A stretch of DNA of 64,000 nt, taken from Bartonella queenslandensis. Its GTDB lineage: Bacteria > Pseudomonadota > Alphaproteobacteria > Rhizobiales > Rhizobiaceae. Position numbers and translations under genes: made by a program. The notes under the pieces were generated by a model. That model ran no database searches, was not told where the DNA came from, and saw only the letters and a list, made by a program, of their open reading frames with translations. The DNA is taken from contig NZ_NAAI01000002.1 in NCBI RefSeq assembly GCF_018155095.1, positions 271,126 through 335,125 of the forward strand. Direction: 5' to 3'. Below, one piece after another: positions 1-9,806 of the stretch. Positions within the stretch are counted from its first letter, which is position 1. Each line of letters starts with the position of its first letter.

Positions 1-588
1 GTTTCTAGGCAATCAGTCAGCGAACGTGCTGGAAAGGTTGCATGTGTTTTTCAAGATTCGTTAAAGGGAAGTTGTGGTTCTTTAACAATTGAAGAAAATT
101 TGGCTCTTGCTGCTCTTCGGGGAAATCGTCGTAGTTTGCGTTCAGCTTTAAACCATGAAAAAAGACAATTTTTTCGGGAGAAAATTGCTCAATTAGGCAT
201 TGGTCTTGAAGCATATATTCACAATCCTATGGATAGTTTGTCCGGTGGACAACGCCAAGCCGTTTGTCTTGTTATGGCAACGTTAGCTCATGCGGATGTT
301 TTATTACTTGATGAACATACTTCAGCACTTGATCCTGGAATGGCTGATTTTGTAATGCGGTTGACTGAAAAAATCGTTGAAGAGAAAAAATTAACGACTA
401 TTATGGTAACCCATTCTATGCGTCAGGCTCTTGATTATGGCGATCGCACATTGATGTTGCATGGTGGAAAAGTGATTTTGGATGTCTGTCATGAAGAGCG
501 TAAGGGCTTGGATGTTAATGATTTAATTGGTATGTTTCAGAAAGTGCGCGGGGAAGTTCTTGATGATGATGAACTGTTAATGGATTAA
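1..588 (+). CDS. ABC transporter ATP-binding protein (5' end outside the window)
   Basis: The reading frame is open from base 1, so the start and Walker A lie upstream. It begins inside the nucleotide-binding domain near the Q-loop (VFQDSLKGSCGSLTIEENL). It then shows the signature LSGGQRQ, Walker B VLLLDEHTSALDP and the switch His in MVTHSMRQALDYG. The tail (ERKGLDVNDLIGMFQKVRG) resembles ATPases that accompany PF04392-type substrate-binding proteins, which are often annotated as tryptophan/tyrosine uptake; that substrate link comes from family memory and is only an inference. The stop codon lies 4 bases before the GTG of holA, so the two may be co-transcribed. The protein would energise import at the inner membrane together with a permease and binding protein that are not visible here. 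Confidence 0.85.
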   Translation, partial: VSRQSVSERAGKVACVFQDSLKGSCGSLTIEENLALAALRGNRRSLRSALNHEKRQFFREKIAQLGIGLEAYIHNPMDSLSGGQRQAVCLVMATLAHADVLLLDEHTSALDPGMADFVMRLTEKIVEEKKLTTIMVTHSMRQALDYGDRTLMLHGGKVILDVCHEERKGLDVNDLIGMFQKVRGEVLDDDELLMD

Positions 589-592
589 TAGT

Positions 593-1633
593 GTGGCTCA
601 GAAAAAAGCACATGAGGTTGATCAGTTTCTAACGCGCTTCTCACGTGCTTTTCCTATTGTTCTCATTTATGGGCCAGATCGTGGTCTTATTTGTGAACGT
701 GCTCAACGTTTTGCGAAGCTTACAAAGGTTGCAATAGAAGATCCATTTTCAACAATTCGTTTGGAAGCTGCTGAAATTGATAAAGATCCCGCATGTTTGG
801 AAAATGAAGCGCGTACTTTTTCGCTTTTTGGGGGAGACCGTTTGATATGGATTTCTAATGCTGCTAACCAAAAAGGGTTTCTTGCAGCTTTGAAGCTTTT
901 AATTGAGAAACCACCAGAAAAAAGTTTTATTCTCATTGAGGCAGGGGATTTAAAAAAAGGAACGGGGTTGCGTAATGCTATTGAAACGGCAGCAAATGCA
1001 ATGGCTTTGCCTTGTTTTGCCGATGATATTCGTTCTCTTGACAGTTTGATTGATGAGGTTTTAGGCCAGTTTAAGAAGACTCTTTCTTTGGATGCACGGA
1101 GATGGTTGCATGAAAGCTTAGGGGTAGATCGTCTTGTATCACGCGGTGAATTGGAGAAGCTTTGTCTTTATGCTTCAAATGTTCATATTACTCTTGAAGA
1201 TGTGAAAGCTGTTGTAAGCGATGTAAGTGCTCTTTCTCAAGATGAAGTCATTGATGCTCTCTTATTGGGCGATATATCAGGCTTTGAAGCGCATTTTAAC
1301 CGACATGCAGCATTACAGGGGGCGCTTTTTTTTATTTTAAGTGTAGCACAAAGGCATTTTCAGCAATTACAGCTCTTGCGTTATCAGGTAGAGGTTGAAG
1401 GAAAATCACCTGTTACAGTGGTTTCTCAAGCGCGTCCTCCCATTTTTTTTCAACGGAAAAAGACCGTTGAACAAGCTTTAAAATATTGGAAGTTAGAACA
1501 GATTTCTTACGCTATGGAAAGAATTCAGAGTGCTGTTTTAGAAAGCCGTAAAAATCCGCTTTTGGGTGAAGCTATCATTCGTCAAGCTTTGTTAGGACTC
1601 ACAATTATCGCACGACGCCAAATGGCAGCTTAA
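593..1633 (+). CDS. holA: DNA polymerase III subunit delta
   Basis: A 346-aa protein with the layout of the clamp-loader delta subunit: an N-terminal AAA-like fold (FPIVLIYGPDRGLICERA), the SLFGGDRLIW segment, and a C-terminal collar domain (GALFFILSVAQRHFQQLQLLR and AIIRQALLGLTIIARRQ). Delta opens the beta sliding clamp so that it can be loaded on primed DNA. The length is normal for the family. The start is a GTG at 593, just after the ABC ATPase stop. In many alphaproteobacteria holA follows leuS-lptE; here it follows an ABC ATPase gene. A degenerate copy of its 3' part lies about 20-30 bases downstream. Confidence 0.93.
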   Translation: MAQKKAHEVDQFLTRFSRAFPIVLIYGPDRGLICERAQRFAKLTKVAIEDPFSTIRLEAAEIDKDPACLENEARTFSLFGGDRLIWISNAANQKGFLAALKLLIEKPPEKSFILIEAGDLKKGTGLRNAIETAANAMALPCFADDIRSLDSLIDEVLGQFKKTLSLDARRWLHESLGVDRLVSRGELEKLCLYASNVHITLEDVKAVVSDVSALSQDEVIDALLLGDISGFEAHFNRHAALQGALFFILSVAQRHFQQLQLLRYQVEVEGKSPVTVVSQARPPIFFQRKKTVEQALKYWKLEQISYAMERIQSAVLESRKNPLLGEAIIRQALLGLTIIARRQMAA

Positions 1634-1649
1634 CATATTTAAAAATATA

Positions 1650-1790
1650 ATGATTTTTGTTTAAGTGCAGCAAAAAAGGTATTTTAAGAAATTACAGTTG
1701 TTGCGTTATCGGGTAAAGTCTGAAGAAAAATCACCTTTTAAGGTGATTTCTCAAATGTGTTTTCTATTTAGAGCAAGGCTTGTTCATAGA
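1650..1790 (+). pseudogene. Degenerate copy of the holA 3' region
   Basis: Bases about 1650-1770 align with holA 1330-1445 (for example GAAATTACAGTTGTTGCG against GCAATTACAGCTCTTGCG, then AAAAATCACCTTTTAAGGTG against GAAAATCACCTGTTACAGTG). The copy is in the same orientation, starts right after the intact gene and is broken by stops. It is one of five such displaced gene tails in the window. The identity was judged by eye. Confidence 0.8.
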
Positions 1791-2588
1791 ATCTTTAGTG
1801 AAGTAAATCACATGAGTGATTAGCGATATAAAGGGTCAAATAAAATTTTACGTATTCGGTATTTTTTATGAGAATACAGGGGGAGTATTAAGCTTGCTCA
1901 CAGAGTTTTAAAGGCATAGTGCTCTTCGTACAAAAAAGAACGTGACAGAATGCATTTGTTTTAAAAAATGATGCGCTTTCTTAAAAACATTTTTCAATGA
2001 CGGCTGTACCTATTTCGTAACGGTGCTTAAATGGTACAATGGTAAAGCTTTTCGTAAATACAATTCATTGAGCACTCCCGCTTTAATGCTTAACAAAAAT
2101 GTAAACTGGCACTCATTACATACTTTGCTCGTTTCTGATGTTGCGATAATGCTTGGCAATTAGATAGGGTGAGGTTTTTTGTTTCTTCTTTCTAAGTGTT
2201 TTTATCTATATGCTATCTCTCTTGTGAGATGCAAAAGACAGAACAACATAAGAAGACTTAAAATAATTCTTCGGTATTAGGAGATCTTATTAATATGTAA
2301 AATAATGTCATTATCTTTACGGATCAATGCGTTGTATGCGGTTAAGCCATGAAGTGAGAATTTAGAAGTTTGATGTTGCATTTTTTGTTACGTATTTTTT
2401 TCATTTTTTAGGTAAAAATGATCTGTTATTTGTTTGCGTGAGTGAGGATTGATAAACTGCGTTATTCTTTATTCTCTAGTAGTCGTTTTTTAATATTTTG
2501 CGCATAACTCTTGAACAAACAAACAGGAAAATGATGATTTTTACAATTGTCTTTGTTGCCATTTGCAAAAAATCTTTAAAGGTAAGAG
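1791..2588. other. Non-coding spacer with dispersed repeat (holA-tyrC)
   Basis: No supportable gene. Bases about 1990-2180 resemble 50330-50500: both have a TTCG-GACGG/AACGG-like start, a short TGGTA block, then TTGAGCACTCCC followed by T-rich sequence and an ACT/TTGC stretch. I read this as a dispersed repeat or the remnant of a lost gene. The purine-rich GGTAAGAG just before 2589 can serve as the tyrC ribosome-binding site. Confidence 0.5.
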
Positions 2589-3521
2589 ATGTCCCATATT
2601 CAATTTGAAAGAATAGCGCTCATCGGGATCGGTCTGATTGGATCTTCTTTAGCAAGAGTGATAAAGAAGAAAAAACTTTCAGCTCAGATTTCTATTGCAA
2701 CGCGTCGTCAAGAAACACTGGAAAGAGCGCGTGAATTGGAACTTGGAGATTTTTATACAACGGATAATGCAGAGGCTGTTGTAGACGCAGATCTCGTTAT
2801 TATCTCTGTTCCTGTTGGGGCGAGTGCAGAGGTGGCAAAAAACATTCATGATCATTTAAAGCAGGGGGCGATTGTGAGTGATGTTGGCTCTACAAAAGAA
2901 TTGGTTATTAAAGAAATGGCGCCTTTATTGCCCAAAACGGTTCATTTTATTCCGGGGCATCCTATTGCTGGAACAGAATATTCAGGGCCCGATGCTGGTT
3001 TTGCTGATTTGTTTATCAATCGCTGGTGTATTTTAACGCCTTTTGCGGAGAGTGATGCGGCGGCTGTAGCACGATTGACAGCGTTTTGGGAAGCTTGTGG
3101 TGCACGTGTCGAAAAAATGGAGCCTAAGCATCATGATCTTGTTTTGGCAATTGTTTCGCATTTACCGCATTTGATTGCCTATAATACTGTTGGAACAGCA
3201 AGTGACTTAGAAAAAGTAACAAATTCGGAAGTGATTGCTTATTCCGCTTCTGGTTTTCGTGATTTTACACGTTTGGCATCTTCTGATCCTGTTATGTGGC
3301 GCGATATTTGTTTGCATAATAAAGAGGCTATTTTAGAGATGTTGGGTCGTTTTAGCGAAGGGCTTGCTTTTTTAGAACAGGCAATTCGTTTGGGTGATGG
3401 TGAAACATTGTTTAATTTTTTTACCCGTACGCGTGCTGTGCGTCGTAATATCATTGCGGTGGGACAGGAAATTGATGCCCCTGATTTTGGGCGTCATAAC
3501 GTTTCTAAAGAGGGGATGTAA
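2589..3521 (+). CDS. tyrC: Prephenate/arogenate dehydrogenase
   Basis: A 310-aa member of the TyrA family, which oxidatively decarboxylates prephenate or arogenate in tyrosine synthesis. The N-terminal Rossmann fold carries the dinucleotide motif ALIGIGLIGSSLAR. The substrate region has HFIPGHPIAGTEYSGPDAG, with the conserved H-P-x-A-G-T-E, and LAIVSHLPHLIAY. The helical C-terminal dimerisation domain ends near residue 300. Length is typical. In Rhizobiales this gene commonly follows hisC; here it stands alone between two long spacers. The choice between prephenate and arogenate cannot be made from sequence alone. The cytosolic chorismate mutase at 32.6 kb would supply prephenate. Confidence 0.9.
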   Translation: MSHIQFERIALIGIGLIGSSLARVIKKKKLSAQISIATRRQETLERARELELGDFYTTDNAEAVVDADLVIISVPVGASAEVAKNIHDHLKQGAIVSDVGSTKELVIKEMAPLLPKTVHFIPGHPIAGTEYSGPDAGFADLFINRWCILTPFAESDAAAVARLTAFWEACGARVEKMEPKHHDLVLAIVSHLPHLIAYNTVGTASDLEKVTNSEVIAYSASGFRDFTRLASSDPVMWRDICLHNKEAILEMLGRFSEGLAFLEQAIRLGDGETLFNFFTRTRAVRRNIIAVGQEIDAPDFGRHNVSKEGM

Positions 3522-4683
3522 AATAAGAGACTTTTGAATTTTGCGCTGTTATTTTGCTTATTCTTATCATGCCTTTTCAGATATCTGTTCTTTTAAATCG
3601 TGCCTTGTGATAAAGATACGGCGATGTTCTCAGTCATTTGTACGACGATAAATGGTGCTGCTTAATTTTATCTCTCATATTCTGTGCTCTAAGATAGCTT
3701 TTGTACCTTTATGAGAGGCGTTTGTTGGTTTGGTTAGCAAATTGCGCATAAATGAGAGCGAAAAGAGACATAGCTCAAGTTTAACTTATTTCACTATCAA
3801 TGGATATGCAATTTTTATTAAATGGATCACGACTGTAAAAAGAATGAAAGCATTTTTTTGAAAGATAAAGACTTTGTTCAATAATCTTTCGTATTGCTAA
3901 TGGTAAAGACCTATAATACTCTTCTATAGTATTACTCTTCACGTTATCAAGCCGAGAATTATATTCTCATCAAATTGATTTTCATGCATATAACCTGAGA
4001 GATTTGCGAAGGGTTTTTCAAGGAGAGGGGGGGATGAGTTCCTGTAAATCAATACAAAGATAGGTGTATTATGAGTGTTGTCTCGCAAAGTGTTTTATAA
4101 AAACAGGAAGGTATTTTCCAATCAGTAGCTGGTATATTTTTCATTTTATGATGTGATTTTTTCATAAAGTTTCTACAATTGTTGTCGATTGTAAATTAAT
4201 ATTCAAAGCACATGCAGAAACATGTTTGAGAAAAATATTAAGATGATTCAGTGTGTTCACTTTTTTTAGCTTTTTTGTGCTAGTTTGGGGTGGGAATATT
4301 TTCTCTGTTTGATTGATCTTTTGAAGCGATAAAACAACTTTATTTGAGAACAATATAAAAGAAGGAAAGGTAGGAGCTCATTTCCATCTATTCTATTTTA
4401 ATTCAAGCATTAAAACGTGAAAAAACATTCATAAAAATATCTTTGCTTCATATTTTATTCTTTTGCACTCTTTAATAGAGTGGGGCTCTCATGTAAAATG
4501 GAACGTTTCAACAGAATACACTTGATTGGTGAAATTTGTTGGCTTTTCAGTTTTTGGAGAGGGGGAGACTTGACCACATGGATTACTGCCCTTTATATTG
4601 AAAAATGTTCGTTTTTAAAGTCTTGATGGTTTTTTTAAGCGTGAGATAACTGAAAAAAGGATATTACCAGAAAGTATTGAGGT
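3522..4683. other. Long spacer without recognisable gene (tyrC-yihY)
   Basis: About 1.16 kb, AT-rich and with stops in all frames. A 63-codon minus-strand reading frame at 4162-4353 has low-complexity composition and no recognisable similarity, so I do not call it. A CCTGAGAGATTTGCGAAGG stretch near 3992 superficially suggests a riboswitch element but lacks the rest of any known consensus. Probably decayed DNA. Confidence 0.5.
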
Positions 4684-5535
4684 TTGTTGAAAAATATCTT
4701 TTGGTATAGCTATCGTATTTTTGGTGATGCAATAAGTCATTATTGGCGTGATAATGGGAGTGCTTTTGCAAGCCATGTTGCGCTATCGGGGCTTTTAGCA
4801 TTTTTCCCTTTTTTTATTTTTGGGACATCTTTTGCTCGTTTTCTCGGGGCTTTTACCTATACACCGCAAAAAATTAAAGCGTTGGTACAGTTATTGCCCG
4901 ATGTCATTGCGGAGCCTTTATCTCAGGAAATTGTCAATGTTTTAACCTTTCATCAAGGAGGTGTGTTGACGCTTTCTGTCATTGGAACGGCTTATTTTGC
5001 TTCTAATGGAATAGAAGCTTTGCGTACGGCCTTGAATAAAGCTTACCGTGTTACTGATCGACGGAGTTTGTTGTTTTGTCGTTTTCAAAGTTTGTTTTTT
5101 GTGATCCTTGGCGCTTTTGGTCTTGTGGTGATGAGCTTTTTATTGATTTTAGCGCCTTTGCTGATCAAAATTATGCAAAATCATCCTTTTTTTATGACTG
5201 AACATATTGGAGTCATTCGTTTATGGCGTTATACAATTGCGGTCGTTATTTTGTTTATCAGTCTTTTGATTGTTCATAAATGGCTTCCAGCAGGGCAGCG
5301 GAAATTTATAGATATTTTACCAGGAATCGTGGTGACAATGTTTGTATGGTTTATGGCTTCTCTTGCTTTTGCGCAATATTTAACGATGTTTGACTATATT
5401 TCAACTTATGCGGGGTTAGCATCTATTATGGTCGCCATTATTTTTCTTTACATATTAAGCGCAATTTTTATTTTGGGGGGTGAAATAAACGCTGCAATAA
5501 TGTTTTATCGCAATTATGAGCACGCTCCTAGATGA
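4684..5535 (+). CDS. YihY/BrkB family inner-membrane protein
   Basis: A 283-aa polytopic membrane protein of the YihY/virulence factor BrkB family. It opens with a conserved cytosolic segment (HYWRDNGSAFASHVALSGLL), has the family motif around YFASNGIEALRTALNKAY, and contains about six hydrophobic segments (for example ILGAFGLVVMSFLLILAPLL, IVVTMFVWFMASLAFA and MVAIIFLYILSAIFILGGEI). The biochemical role is not established for the family, although these proteins were once annotated as RNase BN. The start is TTG at 4684 or 4687; GAGG at 4679-4682 favours the second TTG. Its stop overlaps the next start (ATGA), indicating translational coupling. Confidence 0.85.
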   Translation: MLKNIFWYSYRIFGDAISHYWRDNGSAFASHVALSGLLAFFPFFIFGTSFARFLGAFTYTPQKIKALVQLLPDVIAEPLSQEIVNVLTFHQGGVLTLSVIGTAYFASNGIEALRTALNKAYRVTDRRSLLFCRFQSLFFVILGAFGLVVMSFLLILAPLLIKIMQNHPFFMTEHIGVIRLWRYTIAVVILFISLLIVHKWLPAGQRKFIDILPGIVVTMFVWFMASLAFAQYLTMFDYISTYAGLASIMVAIIFLYILSAIFILGGEINAAIMFYRNYEHAPR

Positions 5536-6047
5536 ATGAAAAAAACTGTAGATCGTATGAAAGCCACAAGATAGGGCAAGGAATAAGACCAGCCATTACT
5601 TTGTTGGTTGATGCGGATGCCTGTCCTGTTAAAGATGAAATTTATCGTGTGATGAATCGTTATCAGCTTAAGACATTTATTGTCGCGAACCGTTTTCTTT
5701 CTCTTCCCCACGAAGAACTCATTGAAAGAATCGTTGTTTCTGGTGGGCTTGATAGTGCTGATGATTGGATTGTAGAACATGTGCATGAGGCCAGTATCGT
5801 TATTACCAGTGATATTCTTTTAGCAGTACGAGTTGTACGGTCTGGGGGGTTTTGTCTTTCGCCAACGGGGCGTATTTTTGATGCCAATTCAATAGGTCAA
5901 GCTTTAGTCATGCGCAATTTGATGGAAAACTTGCGAGAGCAAGGGCACGTCACAGGAGGACCACGCCCTTTTTGTGGTAAAGATCGCTCTGCTTTTTTGT
6001 CAGCATTGGATTTAACAATCCAACGTTTAAAAAGGGGCGGATATTAG
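5532..6047 (+). CDS. YaiI/YqxD family protein (DUF188)
   Basis: A 171-aa protein of the YaiI/YqxD family, a PIN-like fold of unknown biochemical function. Its signatures are LLVDADACPVKDEIYRV near residue 25, SGGLDSADDWIVEHV, VITSDILLA and the C-terminal GPRPFCGKDRSAFLSALD. The ATG overlaps the upstream stop as ATGA. That start gives about 22 extra N-terminal residues relative to the usual beginning just before the VDADACPV motif, so translation may begin further in. The conserved acidic residues suggest a metal-dependent nuclease, but no activity is assigned here. Confidence 0.88.
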   Translation: MNEKNCRSYESHKIGQGIRPAITLLVDADACPVKDEIYRVMNRYQLKTFIVANRFLSLPHEELIERIVVSGGLDSADDWIVEHVHEASIVITSDILLAVRVVRSGGFCLSPTGRIFDANSIGQALVMRNLMENLREQGHVTGGPRPFCGKDRSAFLSALDLTIQRLKRGGY

Positions 6048-6048
6048 G

Positions 6049-6747
6049 TTATTGTGCTTCTTTTATGACAGCTTTTATAAGTGTTTTGGCATCGTCATTG
6101 GCCCATGGCGCTGCACCATTATAGGAAGCAATGAGATAACCATTTTTATCAATGAGAAGTGTGACCGGTAATCCTAAAGCAAGTCCTTGTTTTCTCATGT
6201 CGTTGAAGATATTCATGGTTTCATCGCGATAGTAGACTAAATTATCAGCGTGAATATCTTGCAAAAATTGCTGAATTTTTTCAGGAGAAGCGGTTTTATC
6301 AATATTAATCGCTATGACATCGAAGTTTTCTCCACCCAATTCACGTTTTAATTGCGCTAGTTCGGGCATTTCTGTGCGGCAGGGAACGCACCAGATAGCC
6401 CATAGATTGATGAGTGTCAGTTTTCCGTTAAATTCAGCGAGTTTATGGTCTTTTCCTTTAATATCCTTAAAAGAGAGAATATTCATATCTAAGGGTGTAT
6501 CAATAAATCGCATGTGAGCAAAAAAACCTGTCGCGGCTTTTTGAAGGGCCATCATTTTTTTGTCTTGTATTTTTTTAGTATTTTCTTTTGAAATAAAGTT
6601 GGTAGAAAAAGGGGCACTCTTGTCATGATGATTTTTTATTGCGTATAAACTGATACCAACTACGATAATGGCAACAAAAAAGAATGTTATGAAAACTTTC
6701 CACTTTTTGTTTTTCTTCTTTGAGCTATTAAGACTTTGATGAATCAT
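6049..6747 (-). CDS. TlpA-like membrane-anchored thiol:disulfide oxidoreductase
   Basis: A 232-aa protein with one N-terminal membrane anchor (VFITFFFVAIIVVGISLYAI) and a periplasmic thioredoxin fold containing the redox motif WCVPC after LTLINLWAI. The TlpA/ResA family keeps periplasmic cysteines reduced, for instance for cytochrome oxidase or cytochrome c maturation. The cis-Pro region is LALGLPVTLLIDKNGYL. I place the start at the ATG at 6747 because AAGGA lies 8 bases upstream and the longer frame would run into the divergent argH promoter. It is divergent from argH across only 33 bases. It may act with the Surf1/oxidase assembly system (inference). Confidence 0.88.
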   Translation of the reverse strand: MIHQSLNSSKKKNKKWKVFITFFFVAIIVVGISLYAIKNHHDKSAPFSTNFISKENTKKIQDKKMMALQKAATGFFAHMRFIDTPLDMNILSFKDIKGKDHKLAEFNGKLTLINLWAIWCVPCRTEMPELAQLKRELGGENFDVIAINIDKTASPEKIQQFLQDIHADNLVYYRDETMNIFNDMRKQGLALGLPVTLLIDKNGYLIASYNGAAPWANDDAKTLIKAVIKEAQ

Positions 6748-6780
6748 GACTTTTATCCTTTTTATGGGTATTTTTAGACT

Positions 6781-8181
6781 ATGACAAATGAGAAGGTAAA
6801 AAACCAAATGTGGGGAGGGCGGTTTATCGAAGGACCTGCTGCAGTTATGGAAGAAATTAACGCCTCAATTGATGTTGATCAGAAACTCTATCGCCAAGAT
6901 ATTAAAAGTTTGCTCTCTCATGCTGCGATGTTAGCGCAAACCAAAATTATTTTACAGTCTGATTATGAAAAAATTTCTTATGGTTTAAAAATTATTTTAC
7001 AAGAAATTGAAGAGGATAAATTTGTTTTTTCACGAAAGCTTGAAAATATTCATATGAATATTGAAGCGCGATTGAGTGCGTTGATTGGTTCTGTTGCTGG
7101 GCGTTTGCATACGGCGCGTTCACGCAATGATCAGGTGGCTATTGATTTTCGGTTGTGGGTACGTGAGGCATTGCAGAAAATAGCACAAGCTTTAAAAGAA
7201 TTGATAAAGCAACTGCTTGTTCTTGCAGAACAACATGTCAAGACCTATATGCCAAGCTTTACACATTTACAATTAGCTCAACCCATAACATTGGGCCATT
7301 ATATGATGGCTTATGTTGAAATATTTGGTCGAGATTTATCGCGGATGCATGATGCTTTTAAACGAATGAATGAATCACCTCTAGGGGCTGCGGCTTTGGC
7401 AGGAACAAGTTTTCCGATTGATCGCTTTATGACAGCACGAGAGCTAGGTTTTCGGGAACCTACACGCAATTCAATTGATAGTGTTTCTGATCGTGATTTT
7501 GCATTGGAGTTTTTAAGTGCTGGTGCTCTTTGTGCCATGCATCTTTCGCGTTTAGCAGAAGAAATCATTCTGTGGTCAAGTGAGCAGTTTCATTTTATTT
7601 ATTTATCCGATGCTTTTTCAACGGGGGTGTCTATTATGCCACAAAAGAGAAATCCTGATGCGGCAGAGTTAATACGGGCGAAAGCAGGCCGATTGAATGG
7701 GGCGCTTATGGGATTGTTAACGGTGATGAAAGGATTACCGCTTGCTTATGCAAAGGATATGCAAGAAGATAAAGGGTATGTGTTTGATGGGGCTTTGAGT
7801 TTGGAATTATCATTAGCAGCAATGACAGGAATGATTGCTGATTTGAAAGTGAATAAAAAAGTCATGAAACAAGCGGCAAATTTAGAGTATACAACAGCAA
7901 CCGATTTTGCTGATTGGCTTGTACGCGAATTAGGGATTCCTTTTCGTGAAGCGCATCACATAACGGGGCGTGCTGTAGCATTGGCAGAAAAAAAACAGTG
8001 TCGCCTTCAGGATTTATCATTAGATGAACTTCAAGCAATTTATCCTGATATCAATGCAACACTTTTTGATGTTTTGACCGTTGAAAAATCTGTTGAAAGT
8101 CGTAAAAGCTTTGGAGGAACAGCCTCTTCAGAAGTTCTTCGGCAAATTGCGTATTGGAAAAAGCATCTTGTGAGTGTTTAA
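6781..8181 (+). CDS. argH: Argininosuccinate lyase
   Basis: A 466-aa cytosolic enzyme of the fumarase/aspartase superfamily that splits argininosuccinate into arginine and fumarate. Visible signatures are [10 protein letters not shown] at the N-terminus, [17 protein letters not shown] near residue 110, [14 protein letters not shown] with the conserved His, and the mobile loop [17 protein letters not shown]. The family loop usually reads GSSIMPQKKNP; here Val replaces the first Ser of GSS while the second Ser is kept. Length is standard. It heads a plausible operon with the small lipoprotein gene and lysA, an arrangement common in Rhizobiales. Confidence 0.95.
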   Translation: MTNEKVKNQMWGGRFIEGPAAVMEEINASIDVDQKLYRQDIKSLLSHAAMLAQTKIILQSDYEKISYGLKIILQEIEEDKFVFSRKLENIHMNIEARLSALIGSVAGRLHTARSRNDQVAIDFRLWVREALQKIAQALKELIKQLLVLAEQHVKTYMPSFTHLQLAQPITLGHYMMAYVEIFGRDLSRMHDAFKRMNESPLGAAALAGTSFPIDRFMTARELGFREPTRNSIDSVSDRDFALEFLSAGALCAMHLSRLAEEIILWSSEQFHFIYLSDAFSTGVSIMPQKRNPDAAELIRAKAGRLNGALMGLLTVMKGLPLAYAKDMQEDKGYVFDGALSLELSLAAMTGMIADLKVNKKVMKQAANLEYTTATDFADWLVRELGIPFREAHHITGRAVALAEKKQCRLQDLSLDELQAIYPDINATLFDVLTVEKSVESRKSFGGTASSEVLRQIAYWKKHLVSV

Positions 8182-8232
8182 GTGATTATATTTTAAAGGT
8201 AAAAAAGAGATCAAGATGAAGAAAGAGGACAG

Positions 8233-8412
8233 ATGAAAATTATAGTAAAGGGGTTGATGATTGTCCTTTTGGGGAGCTTGGGTATCGTTGGGTGTGGGCG
8301 TAAAGGGTCATTGGAGGCGCCTCTTACAAGTGTGGAAAAATCTATGTTGGACACATCTGTTGCTAAAAGTAAGGATGATCAACCTTTTATTCTTGATCGT
8401 TTGATAAAGTAG
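8233..8412 (+). CDS. Small LptM/YifL-type lipoprotein
   Basis: A 59-codon gene between argH and lysA. It encodes a hydrophobic signal segment (MIVLLGSLGIVG) followed by the lipobox Cys in VGCGRKGSLEAP. The CGRKG-hydrophobic-x-x-P pattern is that of the LptM/YifL family, which in enterobacteria helps mature the LptD-LptE lipopolysaccharide translocon. AGAGGA precedes the ATG at 8233. The TAG stop overlaps the AGGAGG that serves lysA, so the two are tightly linked. Position between argH and lysA matches the usual rhizobial arrangement. Function here is inferred from family only. Confidence 0.85.
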   Translation: MKIIVKGLMIVLLGSLGIVGCGRKGSLEAPLTSVEKSMLDTSVAKSKDDQPFILDRLIK

Positions 8413-8421
8413 GAGGAAAGT

Positions 8422-9696
8422 GTGAGTTTTTTCTCCTATCATCACGGTATGCTTCATGCTGAGGGTTGTTCACTTGCTATTCTTGCGCAGGAGGTGGGGA
8501 CTCCTTTTTATTGTTATTCAGCTCATGCATTAGTCACACGTTTTAAGGATTATCAAAAGGCATTTCAAGGAATGCCCAGTCTGATTGCTTATGCGGTTAA
8601 AGCGAATTCTAATCAAGCGGTTTTACGGCTTTTATCAGCAAATGGGGCAGGAGCTGATGTGGTTTCAGAAGGCGAATTACGGCGTGCCTTGGCGGTTGGT
8701 ATTCCAGCGCATCGTATTGTTTATTCTGGTGTTGGTAAAACTGTGAGAGAGATAGATTTTGCTCTTTCTCAGAATATTTATTGTTTCAATGTTGAATCAG
8801 AGCCGGAACTTGAACAGTTGTCACAACGTGCTGTTGCGTTGTCAAAAACAGCACGTGTTTCATTACGCATTAATCCAGATGTTGATGCAAAGACTCATAA
8901 GAAAATTACAACAGGAAAATCTGAGAATAAGTTTGGTATTCCATTGTTGTTGGCAAGAGAAGCTTACAAAAAGGCGATCTCTTTACCTGGATTGCAGGTT
9001 TGCGGTATCGATATGCATATTGGCAGTCAAATTTGTGATTTAAAGCCGTTTGAGGAGGCGTTTATTATTATCGCAGATTTGGTGCGTCAATTGTGGCGTG
9101 ATGGTTATGCAATAACGCATATAGATATTGGCGGCGGGCTTGGTATTGCCTATGGTTGTGAACAACATACTGTACCCTCCCCTTTTGATTATGCCGCACT
9201 GGTAAAGAAGCATATTGCTCCTTTAGGGATGAATATTGTTGTGGAGCCGGGGCGGAGCATTGTAGGTCAAGCTGGTGTGTTGGTAACCTCTGTCCTCTAT
9301 TTAAAAAAGGGGCAGGGGCGGAATTTTGTTATTGTGGATGCGGCGATGAATGATCTGATGCGTCCAACGCTTTATGATGCTTGGCAGAATGTCGTCCTTG
9401 TGAAACAAGCAGCAAAAGACGCTTCCCTTATTTGTGCAGATATTGTGGGTTCCGTTTGTGAGACTGGTGATTATTTAGCATTAGATCGTTGCTTGCCAAT
9501 TTTGGCACCTGGTGATCTTTTGGCAATTACGCAAGCTGGAGCTTATGGTGCTGTGATGGCAAGTACTTATAATAGTCGACTTTTGATCCCTGAAGTTCTC
9601 GTTCAAGATACGCGTTATGCGGTTATTCGTCCGCGTCTTGATTATGCGCAATTGATGAAATGTGATCATATTCCTGATTGGATTGAGCATTCTTAA
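8422..9696 (+). CDS. lysA: Diaminopimelate decarboxylase
   Basis: A 424-aa PLP enzyme of the fold-III (alanine racemase-like) class that makes lysine from meso-diaminopimelate. The PLP lysine lies in LIAYAVKANSNQAVLRLL, followed by GADVVSEGELRRAL, CGIDMHIGSQI, the glycine-rich GGGLGIAY phosphate loop, VVEPGRSIVGQAG and the active-site SVCETGDYLALDR with the catalytic Cys. It starts with GTG at 8422, preceded by AGGAGG at 8411-8416. Length is standard. It is probably transcribed with argH and the small lipoprotein gene. Its substrate also feeds peptidoglycan. Confidence 0.95.
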   Translation: MSFFSYHHGMLHAEGCSLAILAQEVGTPFYCYSAHALVTRFKDYQKAFQGMPSLIAYAVKANSNQAVLRLLSANGAGADVVSEGELRRALAVGIPAHRIVYSGVGKTVREIDFALSQNIYCFNVESEPELEQLSQRAVALSKTARVSLRINPDVDAKTHKKITTGKSENKFGIPLLLAREAYKKAISLPGLQVCGIDMHIGSQICDLKPFEEAFIIIADLVRQLWRDGYAITHIDIGGGLGIAYGCEQHTVPSPFDYAALVKKHIAPLGMNIVVEPGRSIVGQAGVLVTSVLYLKKGQGRNFVIVDAAMNDLMRPTLYDAWQNVVLVKQAAKDASLICADIVGSVCETGDYLALDRCLPILAPGDLLAITQAGAYGAVMASTYNSRLLIPEVLVQDTRYAVIRPRLDYAQLMKCDHIPDWIEHS

Positions 9697-9806
9697 ATGT
9701 GTTTGGTCTTATTTTTACTAAACTTTGATGAAACAATTTATTTTCTGGGAATTGTCTTGTATGGCTTTTATGATCTTAATACATCACGGTAAAAGGGGAA
9801 AAATGC

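Noticed and set aside
3985..4040. Glycine or thiamine riboswitch suggested by CCTGAGAG
   Set aside because: The other conserved blocks of either riboswitch are missing and no matching gene lies downstream.
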